Shown here piece by piece: positions 1 through 8,539 of a DNA stretch of 64,000 nucleotides; position 1 is the stretch's first letter, and each line of letters starts with the position of its first letter. The notes under the pieces were generated by a model, which saw nothing but the letters and a program-made list of their open reading frames with translations, was not told where the DNA came from and ran no database searches. The DNA lies in contig NZ_BMVB01000010.1 of assembly GCF_014650495.1 (NCBI RefSeq), positions 124,001-188,000 of the forward strand. Direction: 5' to 3'. Made by a program: the position numbers and the translations under genes. Origin of the DNA: Streptomyces cinnamoneus (GTDB lineage Bacteria; Actinomycetota; Actinomycetes; Streptomycetales; Streptomycetaceae).

Positions 1-290
1 TCGGCCGCCGCTACCCGCAGATCGACGTCGCGCTGCTGCCCATCGGAGCCTACGACCCGCGCTGGATGCTGGGGCCGGTCCACACCGACCCCGAGGAGGC
101 GGTGCGCGCCTGCCAGGACCTGGGCGCCCGGGTGATGGGACCGATGCACTGGTCGACGTTCCTGCTGTCCGCCGAGCCGCCGATGGAGCCGCTGCGGCGG
201 GTGCGCGCGGCCTGGGCGGCGGCGGGGCTGCCGCGCGAGGACCTGTGGGACCTGCCGGTGGGGGCGTCGCGGGTGCTGTCGCCGCTGTGA
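1..290 (+). CDS. MBL-fold metal-dependent hydrolase, C-terminal fragment
   Basis: The reading frame is open from the left window edge (codons begin at base 3), so the gene starts upstream. The visible 95 residues include DVALLPIGAYDPRW and the late-domain GPMHWSTF with its metal-site histidine, a pattern typical of the C-terminal half of UlaG/NAPE-PLD-like beta-lactamase-fold hydrolases. The HxHxDH motif must lie outside the window. It ends just 6 bp before the convergent RCC1-like gene. The fold is fairly sure; the substrate is unknown. Confidence 0.75.
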   Translation, partial: GRRYPQIDVALLPIGAYDPRWMLGPVHTDPEEAVRACQDLGARVMGPMHWSTFLLSAEPPMEPLRRVRAAWAAAGLPREDLWDLPVGASRVLSPL

Positions 291-296
291 GCGGGG

Positions 297-1541
297 TCAG
301 GCGCTCCAGGCGAAGGTGAAGCGGCCGCCGCCGTGCGCGGTGCAGGTCAGGCCCGAGGGGAAGCGGCTGGCCCGGGTGTCGACGCCCACGACGCCGCCGG
401 CCTCGTCGTAGGTGAAGTACACCGAGCCGTTCGCCAGCACCTCTCCGTCCCCCTGCTCGCCCGCCTGGACGATCAGCTGGACGGGCACGCCCTCGCGGAT
501 GCCGACGTCCCGGGCGGGACCGCCGGATTCCACGCGCGTGTCGAGCCCGTCCTGCCGCCGCAGGAACCGCAGCACCACGGCCGTGCCGCGGGCGGCCGTG
601 AAGTCCACCCGGGCCGTGCGGCCCTTGGGCCCGTCGGGCACGGCCACCGCCAGGCTGTGGAACCCCCCGGCGGCCACCAGCGTGACGGTGGCGCTCCCGG
701 CCGCCGCCAGGATGCCCGAGACCTGGCTGTCGCCGTCCTTCCCGGCGCCGAGCAGCATGCCGTCCCGGGTGACGGCCAGGCTGTGCAGGTATCCGGCGGC
801 GATCGCGGCGATGCGCCGGCCCTGCGCGGCCCTGAGGATGCCCGACACCTGGTGGTTGCCGTCCCGGCCGGCCGCCAGCAGGCGGCCGTCGTCGGTCAGC
901 GCCAGGCTCTGCAGGGCGGCGGCGGAGACGGCGACGACCTTCGCCCCCCGGGCCGCGGCCAGGATGCCGGACACCTGCCCGTCCTCGTCCCGGCCGGCCG
1001 CCAGCAGCCGGCCGTCCCGGGTGACGGCCAGGCTGTGGAAGTCCCCGGCCGCGACGGCCGCCACCGGCTCGTCGCGCGCCGCGGCCAGGATGCCCGACAC
1101 CTGCCGGTCGCCGTCGTGGCCCGCGGCGAGCAGCCCGCCGACGTCCGTGACCGCCAGCGAGTGCACCGAACCGGCCGCCACGGCCGCCACCCGCCGGCCC
1201 TCGGCGGCCGCGCGCAGGCCCGATACCTGCTGGTTGTGGTCCTTGCCCGCCGTCAGCAGACGGCCGTCGTGCGCCACGGCCAGGCTGTGGAAGCCGCCGG
1301 CCGCCACGGCGGCCACCACCCTCGCGCCCGCGGCCGCGACGATGCCGGAGACCTGCTCGTCCTCGTCCAGCCCGGCCGCGAGCAGCCGCCCCTCGTCGCT
1401 CACGGCCAGGCTGTGGTAGCCGCCCGCCGCGATCGCCGCGATCCGCTGGCCCTCCGCCGCCCGCAGGATTCCCCGCACCTGCCCCTGGAGGCTCAGCCCC
1501 CCGGCGAGCAGGTGCCCGGCATGGCTCGGTACGACCGCCAT
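297..1541 (-). CDS. RCC1-like seven-bladed beta-propeller protein
   Basis: The 414-residue protein starts at an ATG (1541) that has AGGAGGG a few bases upstream; the frame stays open further 5' but without a better site. Residues about 10 to 303 are seven consecutive repeats of 42 residues, each built on LLAAGxDxxxQVSGILAAA and ending AAGxFHSLAVTxDG. This is the RCC1/regulator-of-chromosome-condensation pattern of a seven-bladed propeller. Residues about 305-414 form a separate domain with no repeat. There is no signal peptide or membrane segment, so it is probably cytoplasmic. RCC1-like propellers are protein-interaction scaffolds; the partner here is unknown. The repeats are unusually uniform. 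Confidence 0.8.
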   Translation of the reverse strand: MAVVPSHAGHLLAGGLSLQGQVRGILRAAEGQRIAAIAAGGYHSLAVSDEGRLLAAGLDEDEQVSGIVAAAGARVVAAVAAGGFHSLAVAHDGRLLTAGKDHNQQVSGLRAAAEGRRVAAVAAGSVHSLAVTDVGGLLAAGHDGDRQVSGILAAARDEPVAAVAAGDFHSLAVTRDGRLLAAGRDEDGQVSGILAAARGAKVVAVSAAALQSLALTDDGRLLAAGRDGNHQVSGILRAAQGRRIAAIAAGYLHSLAVTRDGMLLGAGKDGDSQVSGILAAAGSATVTLVAAGGFHSLAVAVPDGPKGRTARVDFTAARGTAVVLRFLRRQDGLDTRVESGGPARDVGIREGVPVQLIVQAGEQGDGEVLANGSVYFTYDEAGGVVGVDTRASRFPSGLTCTAHGGGRFTFAWSA

Positions 1542-1637
1542 GAACCCTCCTGTCGGTTGCGGACCGGTGAGGTACACGCTGGTCGCTTCCGCAGGCCGCG
1601 GCACCTGCGGCACGGCCGAACAGGTGAGCCGGGGCCG

Positions 1638-2282
1638 TCAGCGCAGCCGCCGCCGCAGCGTCGGCACCGCGCCCACGGCCAGCGTCAGCACCACGGCCGC
1701 CGCCACGCCCTCCCACGGCCGGGCGAACAGCGAACCGCCCAGCACCCCGATGACCTCGTACGTGGCCGCCCACGCCAGGCACGCGGGCACGTCCCCGCGA
1801 GCGAAGCGGCGGGCCGGCATGCGCGCGAGCAGACAGGCCAGCATCACCGGGATGCGCCCGGCGGGCACCAGCCGGGACAGCACCAGCACCGTCACCCCGT
1901 GCTCGTCCAGCTTCTCCTGCGCCTGCGCCAGCCGCTCGGGCGCCGCCCGCTCGCGCAGCCGCCGCAGCCAGCGCGAGCCGTTGCGGGAGGCCACCCCGCG
2001 CTCGCCGAGCCCGTACAGGCTCATGTCGCCCAGGAAGGCGGCGCAGGCGGCCACGAGGAACACCCACAACAGCGGTAGGGGCGAGCCCTGGTGGAGGGCC
2101 ACCACCGCCGCCGAACTCACCAGCGCCCCCGTCGGCACGACCGGCACCAGAGCCCCCAGCACCACCAGCAGGAACAGCGAGGGATAGCCCACCGCCTGCT
2201 GCGTCGGCTCCGCGGACCCCGCCCGGCCCGCGAGCGCCACCGGGCCGGCGAGCGCCGCCACGTCCCCGAGGACGGCCGTCAC
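1638..2282 (-). CDS. DedA-family (VTT domain) membrane protein
   Basis: The 214-residue protein has several hydrophobic segments (around residues 33-65, 68-90, 125-150, 165-200) and the DedA/SNARE-associated arrangement: an amphipathic stretch with GDMSLYGLGERG, then SRLVPAGRIPVMLACLLARMP, which corresponds to the conserved R-F-x-P-x-x-R region. DedA proteins are integral membrane proteins linked to lipid-carrier flipping and membrane homeostasis. The ATG overlaps the stop of the upstream MBL hydrolase by 4 bases (ATGA), so the two are translationally coupled on the minus strand. Confidence 0.8.
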   Translation of the reverse strand: MTAVLGDVAALAGPVALAGRAGSAEPTQQAVGYPSLFLLVVLGALVPVVPTGALVSSAAVVALHQGSPLPLLWVFLVAACAAFLGDMSLYGLGERGVASRNGSRWLRRLRERAAPERLAQAQEKLDEHGVTVLVLSRLVPAGRIPVMLACLLARMPARRFARGDVPACLAWAATYEVIGVLGGSLFARPWEGVAAAVVLTLAVGAVPTLRRRLR

Positions 2283-3058
2283 GGCAGCACCGGCTCTCCG
2301 TGCGCCGGCCGGTGCACGGCCGCACCGGGCGCATACCGGGCCGCCTGCCGGGCGAACTCCTCACCGGGCGCGTGGAATTCGTGCGGCCGCACCGCGTCCA
2401 TGCCGATCGGCCAGTACGTGCCGTAGTGCACCGGCACCGCGCTGCGCGCCCCCAGCCGGGCCAGCGCCCGCGCGGCCCGGGCCGCGTCCAGGTGACCGCG
2501 GCCCAGGAACGGCCCCCAGCCGCCGACCGGCAGCAGCGCCACGTCCACCGGGCCCACTTCGTCGGCCATCGACGCGAACAGGCCGGTGTCACCGGCGAAG
2601 TACGTCCTCGCCGTGCCCCGCACCACGTAGCCCAGCGCGGGCGACCGGTGCGGCCCGCACGGCAGCCGCCGCCCGTCGTGCTCGGCGCGCACTGCCCGCA
2701 CCCGGACCTCCCCGACCGCCACCTCGTCCCCGGGCGCCGCCTCGGTGACCCGCAGCCGGTGCTCGGCCGCCAGCCTGCGCAGGCCCCGCACGGCGCCGGC
2801 CGCGCCCCGCGGCACGACCAGCGCGGTGCCCGGGGCGAGCCGGGCCAGCGAGGGCAGGTGCAGGTGGTCGGCGTGCAGGTGGGAGACCAGCACGACGTCC
2901 GCGACGGCCGCCTCGGGCGGCGGCAGGGCACCGCGGCGGCGGCGCAGATGGGCCAGCCGCCGCACGAAGAGGGGATCGGTGAGGACCCGGACGCCGGAGT
3001 CCACCACCGTCGCGGTGGCGTGCCCCCACCACGTGATCTCCACGCTCGCGTTCGTCAC
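2279..3058 (-). CDS. MBL-fold metal-dependent hydrolase (UlaG-like)
   Basis: The 259-residue protein has WWGHATATV at residues 10-18, typical of the UlaG/L-ascorbate-6-phosphate lactonase-like branch, and the metal motif SHLHADHLHLP (HxHxDH at residues 60-65). Later come YFAGDTGLF with the bridging Asp and VPVHYGTYWP with the final His ligand. Both metal sites therefore look intact. The gene is the first of a two-gene minus-strand unit with the DedA gene. Members of this branch act on phosphodiester or lactone bonds; the substrate cannot be read from sequence. It resembles, but is not a copy of, the partial MBL gene at the window edge. Confidence 0.85.
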   Translation of the reverse strand: MTNASVEITWWGHATATVVDSGVRVLTDPLFVRRLAHLRRRRGALPPPEAAVADVVLVSHLHADHLHLPSLARLAPGTALVVPRGAAGAVRGLRRLAAEHRLRVTEAAPGDEVAVGEVRVRAVRAEHDGRRLPCGPHRSPALGYVVRGTARTYFAGDTGLFASMADEVGPVDVALLPVGGWGPFLGRGHLDAARAARALARLGARSAVPVHYGTYWPIGMDAVRPHEFHAPGEEFARQAARYAPGAAVHRPAHGEPVLP

Positions 3059-3059
3059 G

Positions 3060-3584
3060 TTACGAGCGTGCCTCCAGGACGTGCACGCACAAGGGCATCC
3101 CGTAGGCCGGGTGCGTCGTCTCGCGCTCGCGCCGCATGCCGAGCTTGCGCGCGACGGCCTCGGCGGCGGTGTTGCCGACGGCGTGCACGCTGACGACTCT
3201 GGCCAGCCCGCGGTCGCGCAGCGCGAAGTCCAGCACCGCCCGCGCCGCCTCGGTGGCCAGCCCCCGGCCCCAGTACGGGCGCCCCAGCCGCCAGCCGAGC
3301 TCCACGGCGGGCAGGATCTCGGGCAGGAACGCCGGCACGGACAGCCCCGCGAACCCGGCCAGGCGCCCCGTCCCGCGGCACTCCACGGCGAACAGCCCCA
3401 CCCCGCGCTCGTCCCACTCGCGTTCCCAGGCGGCGATGCGCTCCGCGGTCTGTCGCCGGTCGCGCACCGAACCGTCCCCGATCCACCGCATCACCTCGGG
3501 GTCGGCGTTGATGGCCGCCATGGGGGCGATGTCGTCCTCGCGCCAGCGGCGCAGCGTCAGTCGGGGCGTGCGAAGGCAGGTCAT
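3060..3584 (-). CDS. GNAT-family N-acetyltransferase (RimJ/RimL-like)
   Basis: The protein is 174 residues from the ATG at 3584, chosen because LRTPRLTLRRWREDD is the classic RimJ/RimL-type N-terminus and because AAGGA lies about 9 bases upstream; the frame is open further 5' but that region is not protein-like. The acetyl-CoA loop appears as YWGRGLATEAARAVLDFA, followed by VHAVGNTAAEAVARKLGM. The family acetylates ribosomal-protein N-termini, small amines or antibiotics. The stop TAA is 1 bp from the start of the MBL hydrolase, so the genes may be co-transcribed. Confidence 0.85.
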   Translation of the reverse strand: MTCLRTPRLTLRRWREDDIAPMAAINADPEVMRWIGDGSVRDRRQTAERIAAWEREWDERGVGLFAVECRGTGRLAGFAGLSVPAFLPEILPAVELGWRLGRPYWGRGLATEAARAVLDFALRDRGLARVVSVHAVGNTAAEAVARKLGMRRERETTHPAYGMPLCVHVLEARS

Positions 3585-3716
3585 GCCGCCATCCTTCCCA
3601 GCCGTCGCACCGAAGCCACCCCGGCCGCCGGTTCCGGCCAGTACGGCCGGAACCCGCCCCGGGGGTCTAGGCTTTGCGGGGCAACGGTCGTCGCGCGCAA
3701 GGGCTGGTCGGTCCCG

Positions 3717-3962
3717 GTGAGTGAACACAAGTCGTCGCACGGACCGGAGCCGCGGTCCATGACGTGCCCGTGGTGCCACGGTTCCGGATACACCCCGCGT
3801 GCGCTCGCCCACTGCGTGGGCCCCGACCCGTTCCGGGGGCCGGCCGAGACCGTCCACCGCGCCGGTCAGTGCCCGCACTGCCGCGGCGGCGGCACCTACG
3901 AATCCGCTCTCGACCCCACCCTGGACCGCACCCACGACGACGACCCGCCGCCCGCCCCGTAG
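3717..3962 (+). CDS. Small DnaJ-type zinc-motif protein
   Basis: This 81-residue frame from a GTG (ATG 3759 is an alternative start) contains CPWCHGSGYT and, 34 residues later, CPHCRGGGT, two CxxCxGxG-like knuckles as in the cysteine-rich zinc domain of DnaJ. A histidine/cysteine pair (ALAHC) lies between. No J-domain or peptide-binding domain is present. Small stand-alone CxxCxGxG proteins are common in streptomycetes and may bind zinc as an adapter. No convincing ribosome binding site is seen, so the start is uncertain. It reads out toward the phosphodiesterase gene 84 bp downstream. Confidence 0.55.
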   Translation: MSEHKSSHGPEPRSMTCPWCHGSGYTPRALAHCVGPDPFRGPAETVHRAGQCPHCRGGGTYESALDPTLDRTHDDDPPPAP

Positions 3963-4045
3963 GGCGTGCGCGACCTGGCCGGATCCCGCTGTGCGCTGAT
4001 CCGACGGGCCGTGCCGGGCCTACCGCCCGGCCTACGCTGCCCCCC

Positions 4046-6151
4046 ATGGGGCAGCTGCGCAGCGCCGTCCGCCGTGCGGGCAGGACGGTCCGGGAGAGGT
4101 GGCTGGGCGCGGTGCTGCCCTGGGCCGCGTCCACCCTGACCCTGCTCCTCCTCGCCGGCCTGCTCCCCGACTTCCGGTTGCAGGGCGCCGGCGGTGACGG
4201 CGCCGCCCGCCTCCTGCTCGCCGCGGCCGCGGGGGCCGGAGCCTTCTCCCTGCTCACCGCACTCGTCTGGCCGCTGCTCGTCCGCGCGTTCCTCCTGGTA
4301 CCGGCCTGCGTCCTCGGGCTGCTGGTCTTCTTCCTCAACGGCTCGCTGCTGCTCGCGGCCCTGGCCCTGGCCCCCGTGGGCGGGGGCACCGCCGAACCGG
4401 AGACGGCGGTCGTGGTCGCCGCCGCGGTGTCCGCCGCCTCGTCCGCGGCCGGGGCGTTCGTCGCCGTGCGCGACGACGGCGCCTACCACCGCCGGCTCGC
4501 CCGCCTCGCCGACCGCAAGCGACGCCGGCGCGGGCAGGCCGCCGGCCGGCAGTCCACGCCCGGCACGGTCTTCCTGCAGCTCGACGGGGTCGGCCACGCC
4601 GTGTTGTGCGACGCGCTGCGCGAGCGCACCGGCGCCCGCGGCCGCCGCCGGCCGCCGCTGATGCCGACCGTGGCCGCCTGGGCCGCCGGCAGCCACCGGC
4701 TCACCGCCTGGCGCACCGACTGGTCCAGCCAGACCGGCGCCAGCCAGCTCGGCATCCTCCACGGCTCGAACGAGGACGTGCCCGCCTTCCGCTGGTACGA
4801 GAAGGAGACCGGCGAGGTGATGGTCTGCAACCGTCCCGCCGGCGCCGCCGAGCTGCAGCGCCGCGCCGCCGCCCGCACCGGGGACGCGGGGCTGCTCGCC
4901 GCCGACGGCGCCAGCCGTGGCAACCTCTTCACCGGCGGCGCCGACCAGCTCGCCCTCGTCCTCGCGGTCGCCGCGCGGCGCGGCCGGCACAACCGCTCGC
5001 GCTCCGGCTACTTCGCCTACTTCTCCGACCCGGCCAACGCCACCCGCACCGCCGTCTCCTACGTGGCGGAGGTGGTGCGCGAGATCGGCCAGTCCGTGCG
5101 CGCGAGGCTCCGCCGGGAGAGCCCGCGCCTGGGCAGGGGCGGGCTCTACCCCTTCATCAGGGCCTTCGTGACGGTCGTCGAGCGCGACGTGGTCGTCGCC
5201 GCCGTCCTCGGCGACATCCTCTCCGGCCGTACCTGCGTCTACGCCGACCTCGTCGGCTACGACGAGGTCGCCCACCACTCCGGGCCGCGCGGCCGCGACA
5301 CCCACCAGGTGCTGCGCGGGCTCGACCGCGCCGTCGCCCTGATCGCCGAGGTCACCGAGCACGCCCCCCGCCCGTACCGGATCGTGCTGCTCTCCGACCA
5401 CGGACAGAGCCCCGGCGAGACGTTCGCCGCCCGCTACGGGCTCACCCTCGACGAGCTCGTGCGCACCGCCCTGACCGGCCCGGTGCGCGGCACGGAGCCG
5501 GTCGTGCTGGCCTCCGGCAACCTCGGCCTGGTGTCCTTCCCCCGGGTACCGGGGCGGGCGAGCCGCGAGCGCATCGACCGCGATCACCCGCACCTGCTGC
5601 GCACGCTCGCCGACCACCCGGGCGTCGGCTTCGTGCTCGTCCGGTCGGCGGAGCGCGGCCCGGTCGTCCTCGGGTCCGGCGGCCGCGAGCACTACCTGGA
5701 CACCGGCGAGGGCGCGGAGCACAGCCCCCTGCGCGGCCTGGGGCCCGGGGCGGTGGCGGCCGTGCGCCGCACCGCCGGCTTCCCGCACGCGGCGGACGTC
5801 ATGGTGAACTCCGCCTACGATCCCGTCACGGGTGAGGTGCACGCCTTCGAGGAGCAGATCGGCTCGCACGGCGGGCTGGGCGGCGAGCAGAGCCGGCCGT
5901 TCCTGCTGTGGCCCACGGAGCTGAGCGCACCGGTGGGGGAGGACGGAGAGCTGGTGGGGGCGGAGGCGGTGCACCGGGTGCTGCGGCGCTGGCTGTGCGA
6001 GGCGCGTGGGCGACCGCAAATACCGGCCGGGTCGGTTGCGGGGGAGCAGATTCCGCATGAGGGCGTCCCGGTGGACGAATCACGGCCCGCGGCCCCCGTC
6101 GCCGCACCTTTTGCGGTCGAGAGCCCGGACGCGCGGGACAAAAAATTCTAA
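4046..6151 (+). CDS. Holin-like membrane domain fused to type I phosphodiesterase/alkaline-phosphatase-like domain
   Basis: The 701-residue protein starts at the ATG with MGQLRSAVRRAGRTV. Residues about 20-135 hold four hydrophobic helices with LLPDFRLQGAG and VFFLNGSLLLAALALA, resembling the phage-holin-4 superfamily membrane module. From about residue 170 a phosphodiesterase/nucleotide pyrophosphatase fold follows: VFLQLDGVGHAVL (metal Asp), the segment around TDWSSQTGASQLG (probable nucleophile region), DLVGYDEVAHHSGP, LLSDHGQSPGETF (metal Asp/His), and EQIGSHGGLGGEQSRPFLLW near the end. It is likely membrane-anchored. Which face of the membrane the catalytic domain occupies is not decided here. 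It may act on lipid-linked or nucleotide phosphodiesters; the substrate is unknown. Confidence 0.75.
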   Translation: MGQLRSAVRRAGRTVRERWLGAVLPWAASTLTLLLLAGLLPDFRLQGAGGDGAARLLLAAAAGAGAFSLLTALVWPLLVRAFLLVPACVLGLLVFFLNGSLLLAALALAPVGGGTAEPETAVVVAAAVSAASSAAGAFVAVRDDGAYHRRLARLADRKRRRRGQAAGRQSTPGTVFLQLDGVGHAVLCDALRERTGARGRRRPPLMPTVAAWAAGSHRLTAWRTDWSSQTGASQLGILHGSNEDVPAFRWYEKETGEVMVCNRPAGAAELQRRAAARTGDAGLLAADGASRGNLFTGGADQLALVLAVAARRGRHNRSRSGYFAYFSDPANATRTAVSYVAEVVREIGQSVRARLRRESPRLGRGGLYPFIRAFVTVVERDVVVAAVLGDILSGRTCVYADLVGYDEVAHHSGPRGRDTHQVLRGLDRAVALIAEVTEHAPRPYRIVLLSDHGQSPGETFAARYGLTLDELVRTALTGPVRGTEPVVLASGNLGLVSFPRVPGRASRERIDRDHPHLLRTLADHPGVGFVLVRSAERGPVVLGSGGREHYLDTGEGAEHSPLRGLGPGAVAAVRRTAGFPHAADVMVNSAYDPVTGEVHAFEEQIGSHGGLGGEQSRPFLLWPTELSAPVGEDGELVGAEAVHRVLRRWLCEARGRPQIPAGSVAGEQIPHEGVPVDESRPAAPVAAPFAVESPDARDKKF

Positions 6152-6178
6152 TTTTGCGCCCTGAGGCTCCGCGGTCAA

Positions 6179-6196
6179 TATGTGCTGTCGCACATA
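6179..6196. promoter_or_regulatory. Perfect inverted repeat before permease gene
   Basis: TATGTGC, a 4-base spacer and GCACATA form a perfect 7-bp inverted repeat in the 120-bp gap between the phosphodiesterase and the permease, 75 bp before the permease ATG. The local sequence is AT-richer than its surroundings, as expected of a promoter. It is a candidate operator; the regulator is not identified. Confidence 0.45.
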
Positions 6197-6271
6197 CCTG
6201 TGCTCTTGCACGGGCGTGCGATGTCGCCCCAGAATCGGCGACCTGCCCGCAGCACGAGAGGCGCACCTCCC

Positions 6272-7669
6272 ATGCACGACTCCGACGGCGCACCCGCACG
6301 CCGTTTCGGCCTCCCCACCGCCATCACCCTGGTCATGGGGAACATCATCGGCGGCGGCATCTTCATGCTGCCCGCCTCGGTCGCCCCCTACGGCACGGTC
6401 AGCCTGCTGGCGTTCGGGGTCCTGACGATCGGCGCGATCGCGCTGGCCCTCGTCTTCGGCCGCCTCGCCGGACGCTTCCCGCGCACCGGTGGTCCGTATG
6501 TCTATGCACGCGAGGCATTCGGCGACTTCGCCGGATTCCTGTCCGCGTGGTCCTACTGGACCATGACGTGGGTGAGCAACGCCGCCCTCGCCGTCGCGGG
6601 CGTGGGCTACCTCCACGTGCTCACCGGGGGCAAGGAGTCCAAGGGGCTGGACCTCGTCCTGGCCCTGGCCCTGCTGTGGCTGCCCGCGCTGGCGAACCTC
6701 GCCGGCACCCGCTGGGTGGGTGCGGTGCAGATGGTTTCCACGGTGCTGAAGTTCCTGCCCATGCTTTTCGTGGCGGTCGTCGGCCTCTTCTTCTTCGACC
6801 CGGACAACCTCGGTCCCTTCACCACCGGCGGCGGCAACTGGACCGGTGGTCTGACCGCCTCCGCGGCGATCCTGCTCTACAGCTACGTCGGCGTGGAGTC
6901 GGCCGCGATCAGCGCCGGCGAGGTCCGTGACCCCGAACGCAACGTCAGCCGCGCGAGCGTCATCGGCACCATCGGTGCCGCCGTGGTCTACCTGCTCGGC
7001 ACCGTCTCCGTCTTCGGCACCGTCGCCCACGACAAGCTGGTCGACTCCACGGCCCCCTTCTCCGACGCGGTCAACGCGATGTTCGGCGGGACCTGGGGCG
7101 GCACGCTGATCGCCCTCGCCGCGGTGATCTCCATCACCGGAGCGCTCAACGGCTGGACGCTGATGAGCGCCCAGATGCCCTACGCGGCGGCCAAGGACGG
7201 GCTGTTCCCCGCCATGTTCGCGACCAAGCGACGCGGCGTGCCGACGGCCGGCGTGCTCGCCGCCGCCGTGCTCGCCTCGGTGCTGACGATCGTCAACTAC
7301 ACGGTCGGGGTGAGCGGGGTCTTCGAGATCCTGGTCCTGATCACCACGTTCTCCGCCACCGTCCCCTACCTGCTGGCCACCGCCGCCCAGGTGTACTTCC
7401 TGCTCACGGGGGCGCGCGACAAGGTCCACCCCGGCCGCATGGCGCGCGACATGGTGCTCGCCCTCGGCGGCTTCGCCTTCTCCTTCTGGCTGGTGGCGGG
7501 CGCCGGGTACGCGGCGGTCTACCAGGGCGTGCTCTTCCTCTTCGCCGGCATCCTCGTCTACGTCTGGATGGCGGCCCGCCGCCCGGCCGCGCAGCAGGCC
7601 GAGCAGGCCGGGGCCGTCGCCCCGCAGGCCGTGAAGACGGAGGCCGCCGAGCCGGAACTCGTCGGCTGA
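6272..7669 (+). CDS. APC-family amino acid/polyamine antiporter-like permease
   Basis: The 465-residue protein starts at ATG 6272, which removes a non-membrane extension. TM1 carries GNIIGGGIFMLPASVAPYG, the unwound GxG-containing substrate site of the basic amino acid/polyamine antiporter branch (AdiC/PotE/CadB-like). TM6 carries YSYVGVESAAISAGEVRDP, the typical ExxA...DPERN region. About 12 membrane segments are evident, with a short charged tail. It would exchange or import amino acids, or export a decarboxylation product, across the plasma membrane. No decarboxylase is adjacent. A perfect inverted repeat lies upstream and a strong hairpin downstream. Confidence 0.85.
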   Translation: MHDSDGAPARRFGLPTAITLVMGNIIGGGIFMLPASVAPYGTVSLLAFGVLTIGAIALALVFGRLAGRFPRTGGPYVYAREAFGDFAGFLSAWSYWTMTWVSNAALAVAGVGYLHVLTGGKESKGLDLVLALALLWLPALANLAGTRWVGAVQMVSTVLKFLPMLFVAVVGLFFFDPDNLGPFTTGGGNWTGGLTASAAILLYSYVGVESAAISAGEVRDPERNVSRASVIGTIGAAVVYLLGTVSVFGTVAHDKLVDSTAPFSDAVNAMFGGTWGGTLIALAAVISITGALNGWTLMSAQMPYAAAKDGLFPAMFATKRRGVPTAGVLAAAVLASVLTIVNYTVGVSGVFEILVLITTFSATVPYLLATAAQVYFLLTGARDKVHPGRMARDMVLALGGFAFSFWLVAGAGYAAVYQGVLFLFAGILVYVWMAARRPAAQQAEQAGAVAPQAVKTEAAEPELVG

Positions 7670-7683
7670 GGCAGACGCCGAAC

Positions 7684-7721
7684 GCGGCCCGGCGGGCGTC
7701 CTCGGACGCCCGCCGGGCCGC
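7684..7721. terminator. Bidirectional terminator between permease and SDR
   Basis: Two 18-base arms (7684-7701 and 7704-7721) are perfectly complementary and GC-rich, forming a stem with a small loop. It lies between the convergent permease and SDR genes, where a shared terminator is expected. There is no T-run, as is usual for streptomycete terminators. Confidence 0.75.
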
Positions 7722-7760
7722 CGTCGTCCCCGGGGCGTCCCGGCGCCTCCCCGGCGGCCG

Positions 7761-8522
7761 TCAGGCGGTGACGCCGCCGTCGAGGACGAGCTCGGTGCCC
7801 ACCGCGTAGCCGGCCTCGTCGGAGGCCAGGTAGAGCACCGCCGCCGCGATCTCCTCGGGGGCGCCCGCGCGGCCGGCCGGCACGTCGCGGCCCATCCGCT
7901 CGGCCTTGTCCGCGGCGGACTCGCCGGGCCGGGAGGACATGGAGGTGTCGACGGGCCCCGGGCTGACGGCGTTGATCCGGACGCCGTCGCCGATGTGGTC
8001 CAGGGCCGCGCTGCGCGTCAGCACGGAGGCGGCGGCCTTGCTGGTGGCGTACGCGCCGAGGGTCGCCAGGCGCTTGTGGGCGCCGAGGTTGGACGAGACG
8101 TTCACGATGGCGCCGCCCCCGTGGCCGCGCATGTGGCCGATCTCGTACTTCATCGACAGCCACAGCCCGGTGAGGTTGGCGTCCATGACGGTGTGCCAGT
8201 CGTCCTCGGGGATGTCCGCGATCCTGGCGGGCGGCACGAACACGCCGACGTTGTTCACGGCCACGTCCAGGCTGCCGTAGCCCGCCACCACCCCCTCGAC
8301 CAGGGCCCGCACCTCCTCGGGGCGGGTCACGTCGGCGGTCGCGGCGGTGGCCTCGCCCCCCGCGGCCGTGACGAGGGCGACGGTCTCCTCCAGCGGCCCG
8401 GGACGGCGGCCCGCCACCACGACCGAGGCGCCCTCCCGGGCGAAGGCGAGCGCAATGGCCCGGCCGATGCCGGTGCCGCCACCCGTGACGAGAACGGTCC
8501 TGCCGGTGAAGCGTGCGGTCAT
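7761..8522 (-). CDS. SDR-family NAD(P)-dependent oxidoreductase
   Basis: This is a classical 253-residue SDR: TGGGTGIG at residues 14-21 is the cofactor loop, AGRRPG follows strand 2 and suggests NADP preference, NNVG replaces NNAG, NVSSNLG carries the catalytic Ser and YATSK the Tyr/Lys pair. The end VLDGGVTA is typical. AAGGAG lies 8 bases upstream of the ATG. The gene sits directly downstream of a co-directional TetR gene whose promoter shares a 13-bp motif with this gene's leader, so it is probably the TetR target. The substrate is unknown. Confidence 0.9.
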   Translation of the reverse strand: MTARFTGRTVLVTGGGTGIGRAIALAFAREGASVVVAGRRPGPLEETVALVTAAGGEATAATADVTRPEEVRALVEGVVAGYGSLDVAVNNVGVFVPPARIADIPEDDWHTVMDANLTGLWLSMKYEIGHMRGHGGGAIVNVSSNLGAHKRLATLGAYATSKAAASVLTRSAALDHIGDGVRINAVSPGPVDTSMSSRPGESAADKAERMGRDVPAGRAGAPEEIAAAVLYLASDEAGYAVGTELVLDGGVTA

Positions 8523-8539
8523 GACGGTAACTCCTTATG

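Noticed and set aside
333..2078. 581-residue plus-strand frame opposite the RCC1-like and DedA genes
   Set aside because: Shadow of the RCC1 repeats; no start signal and no recognisable domain.
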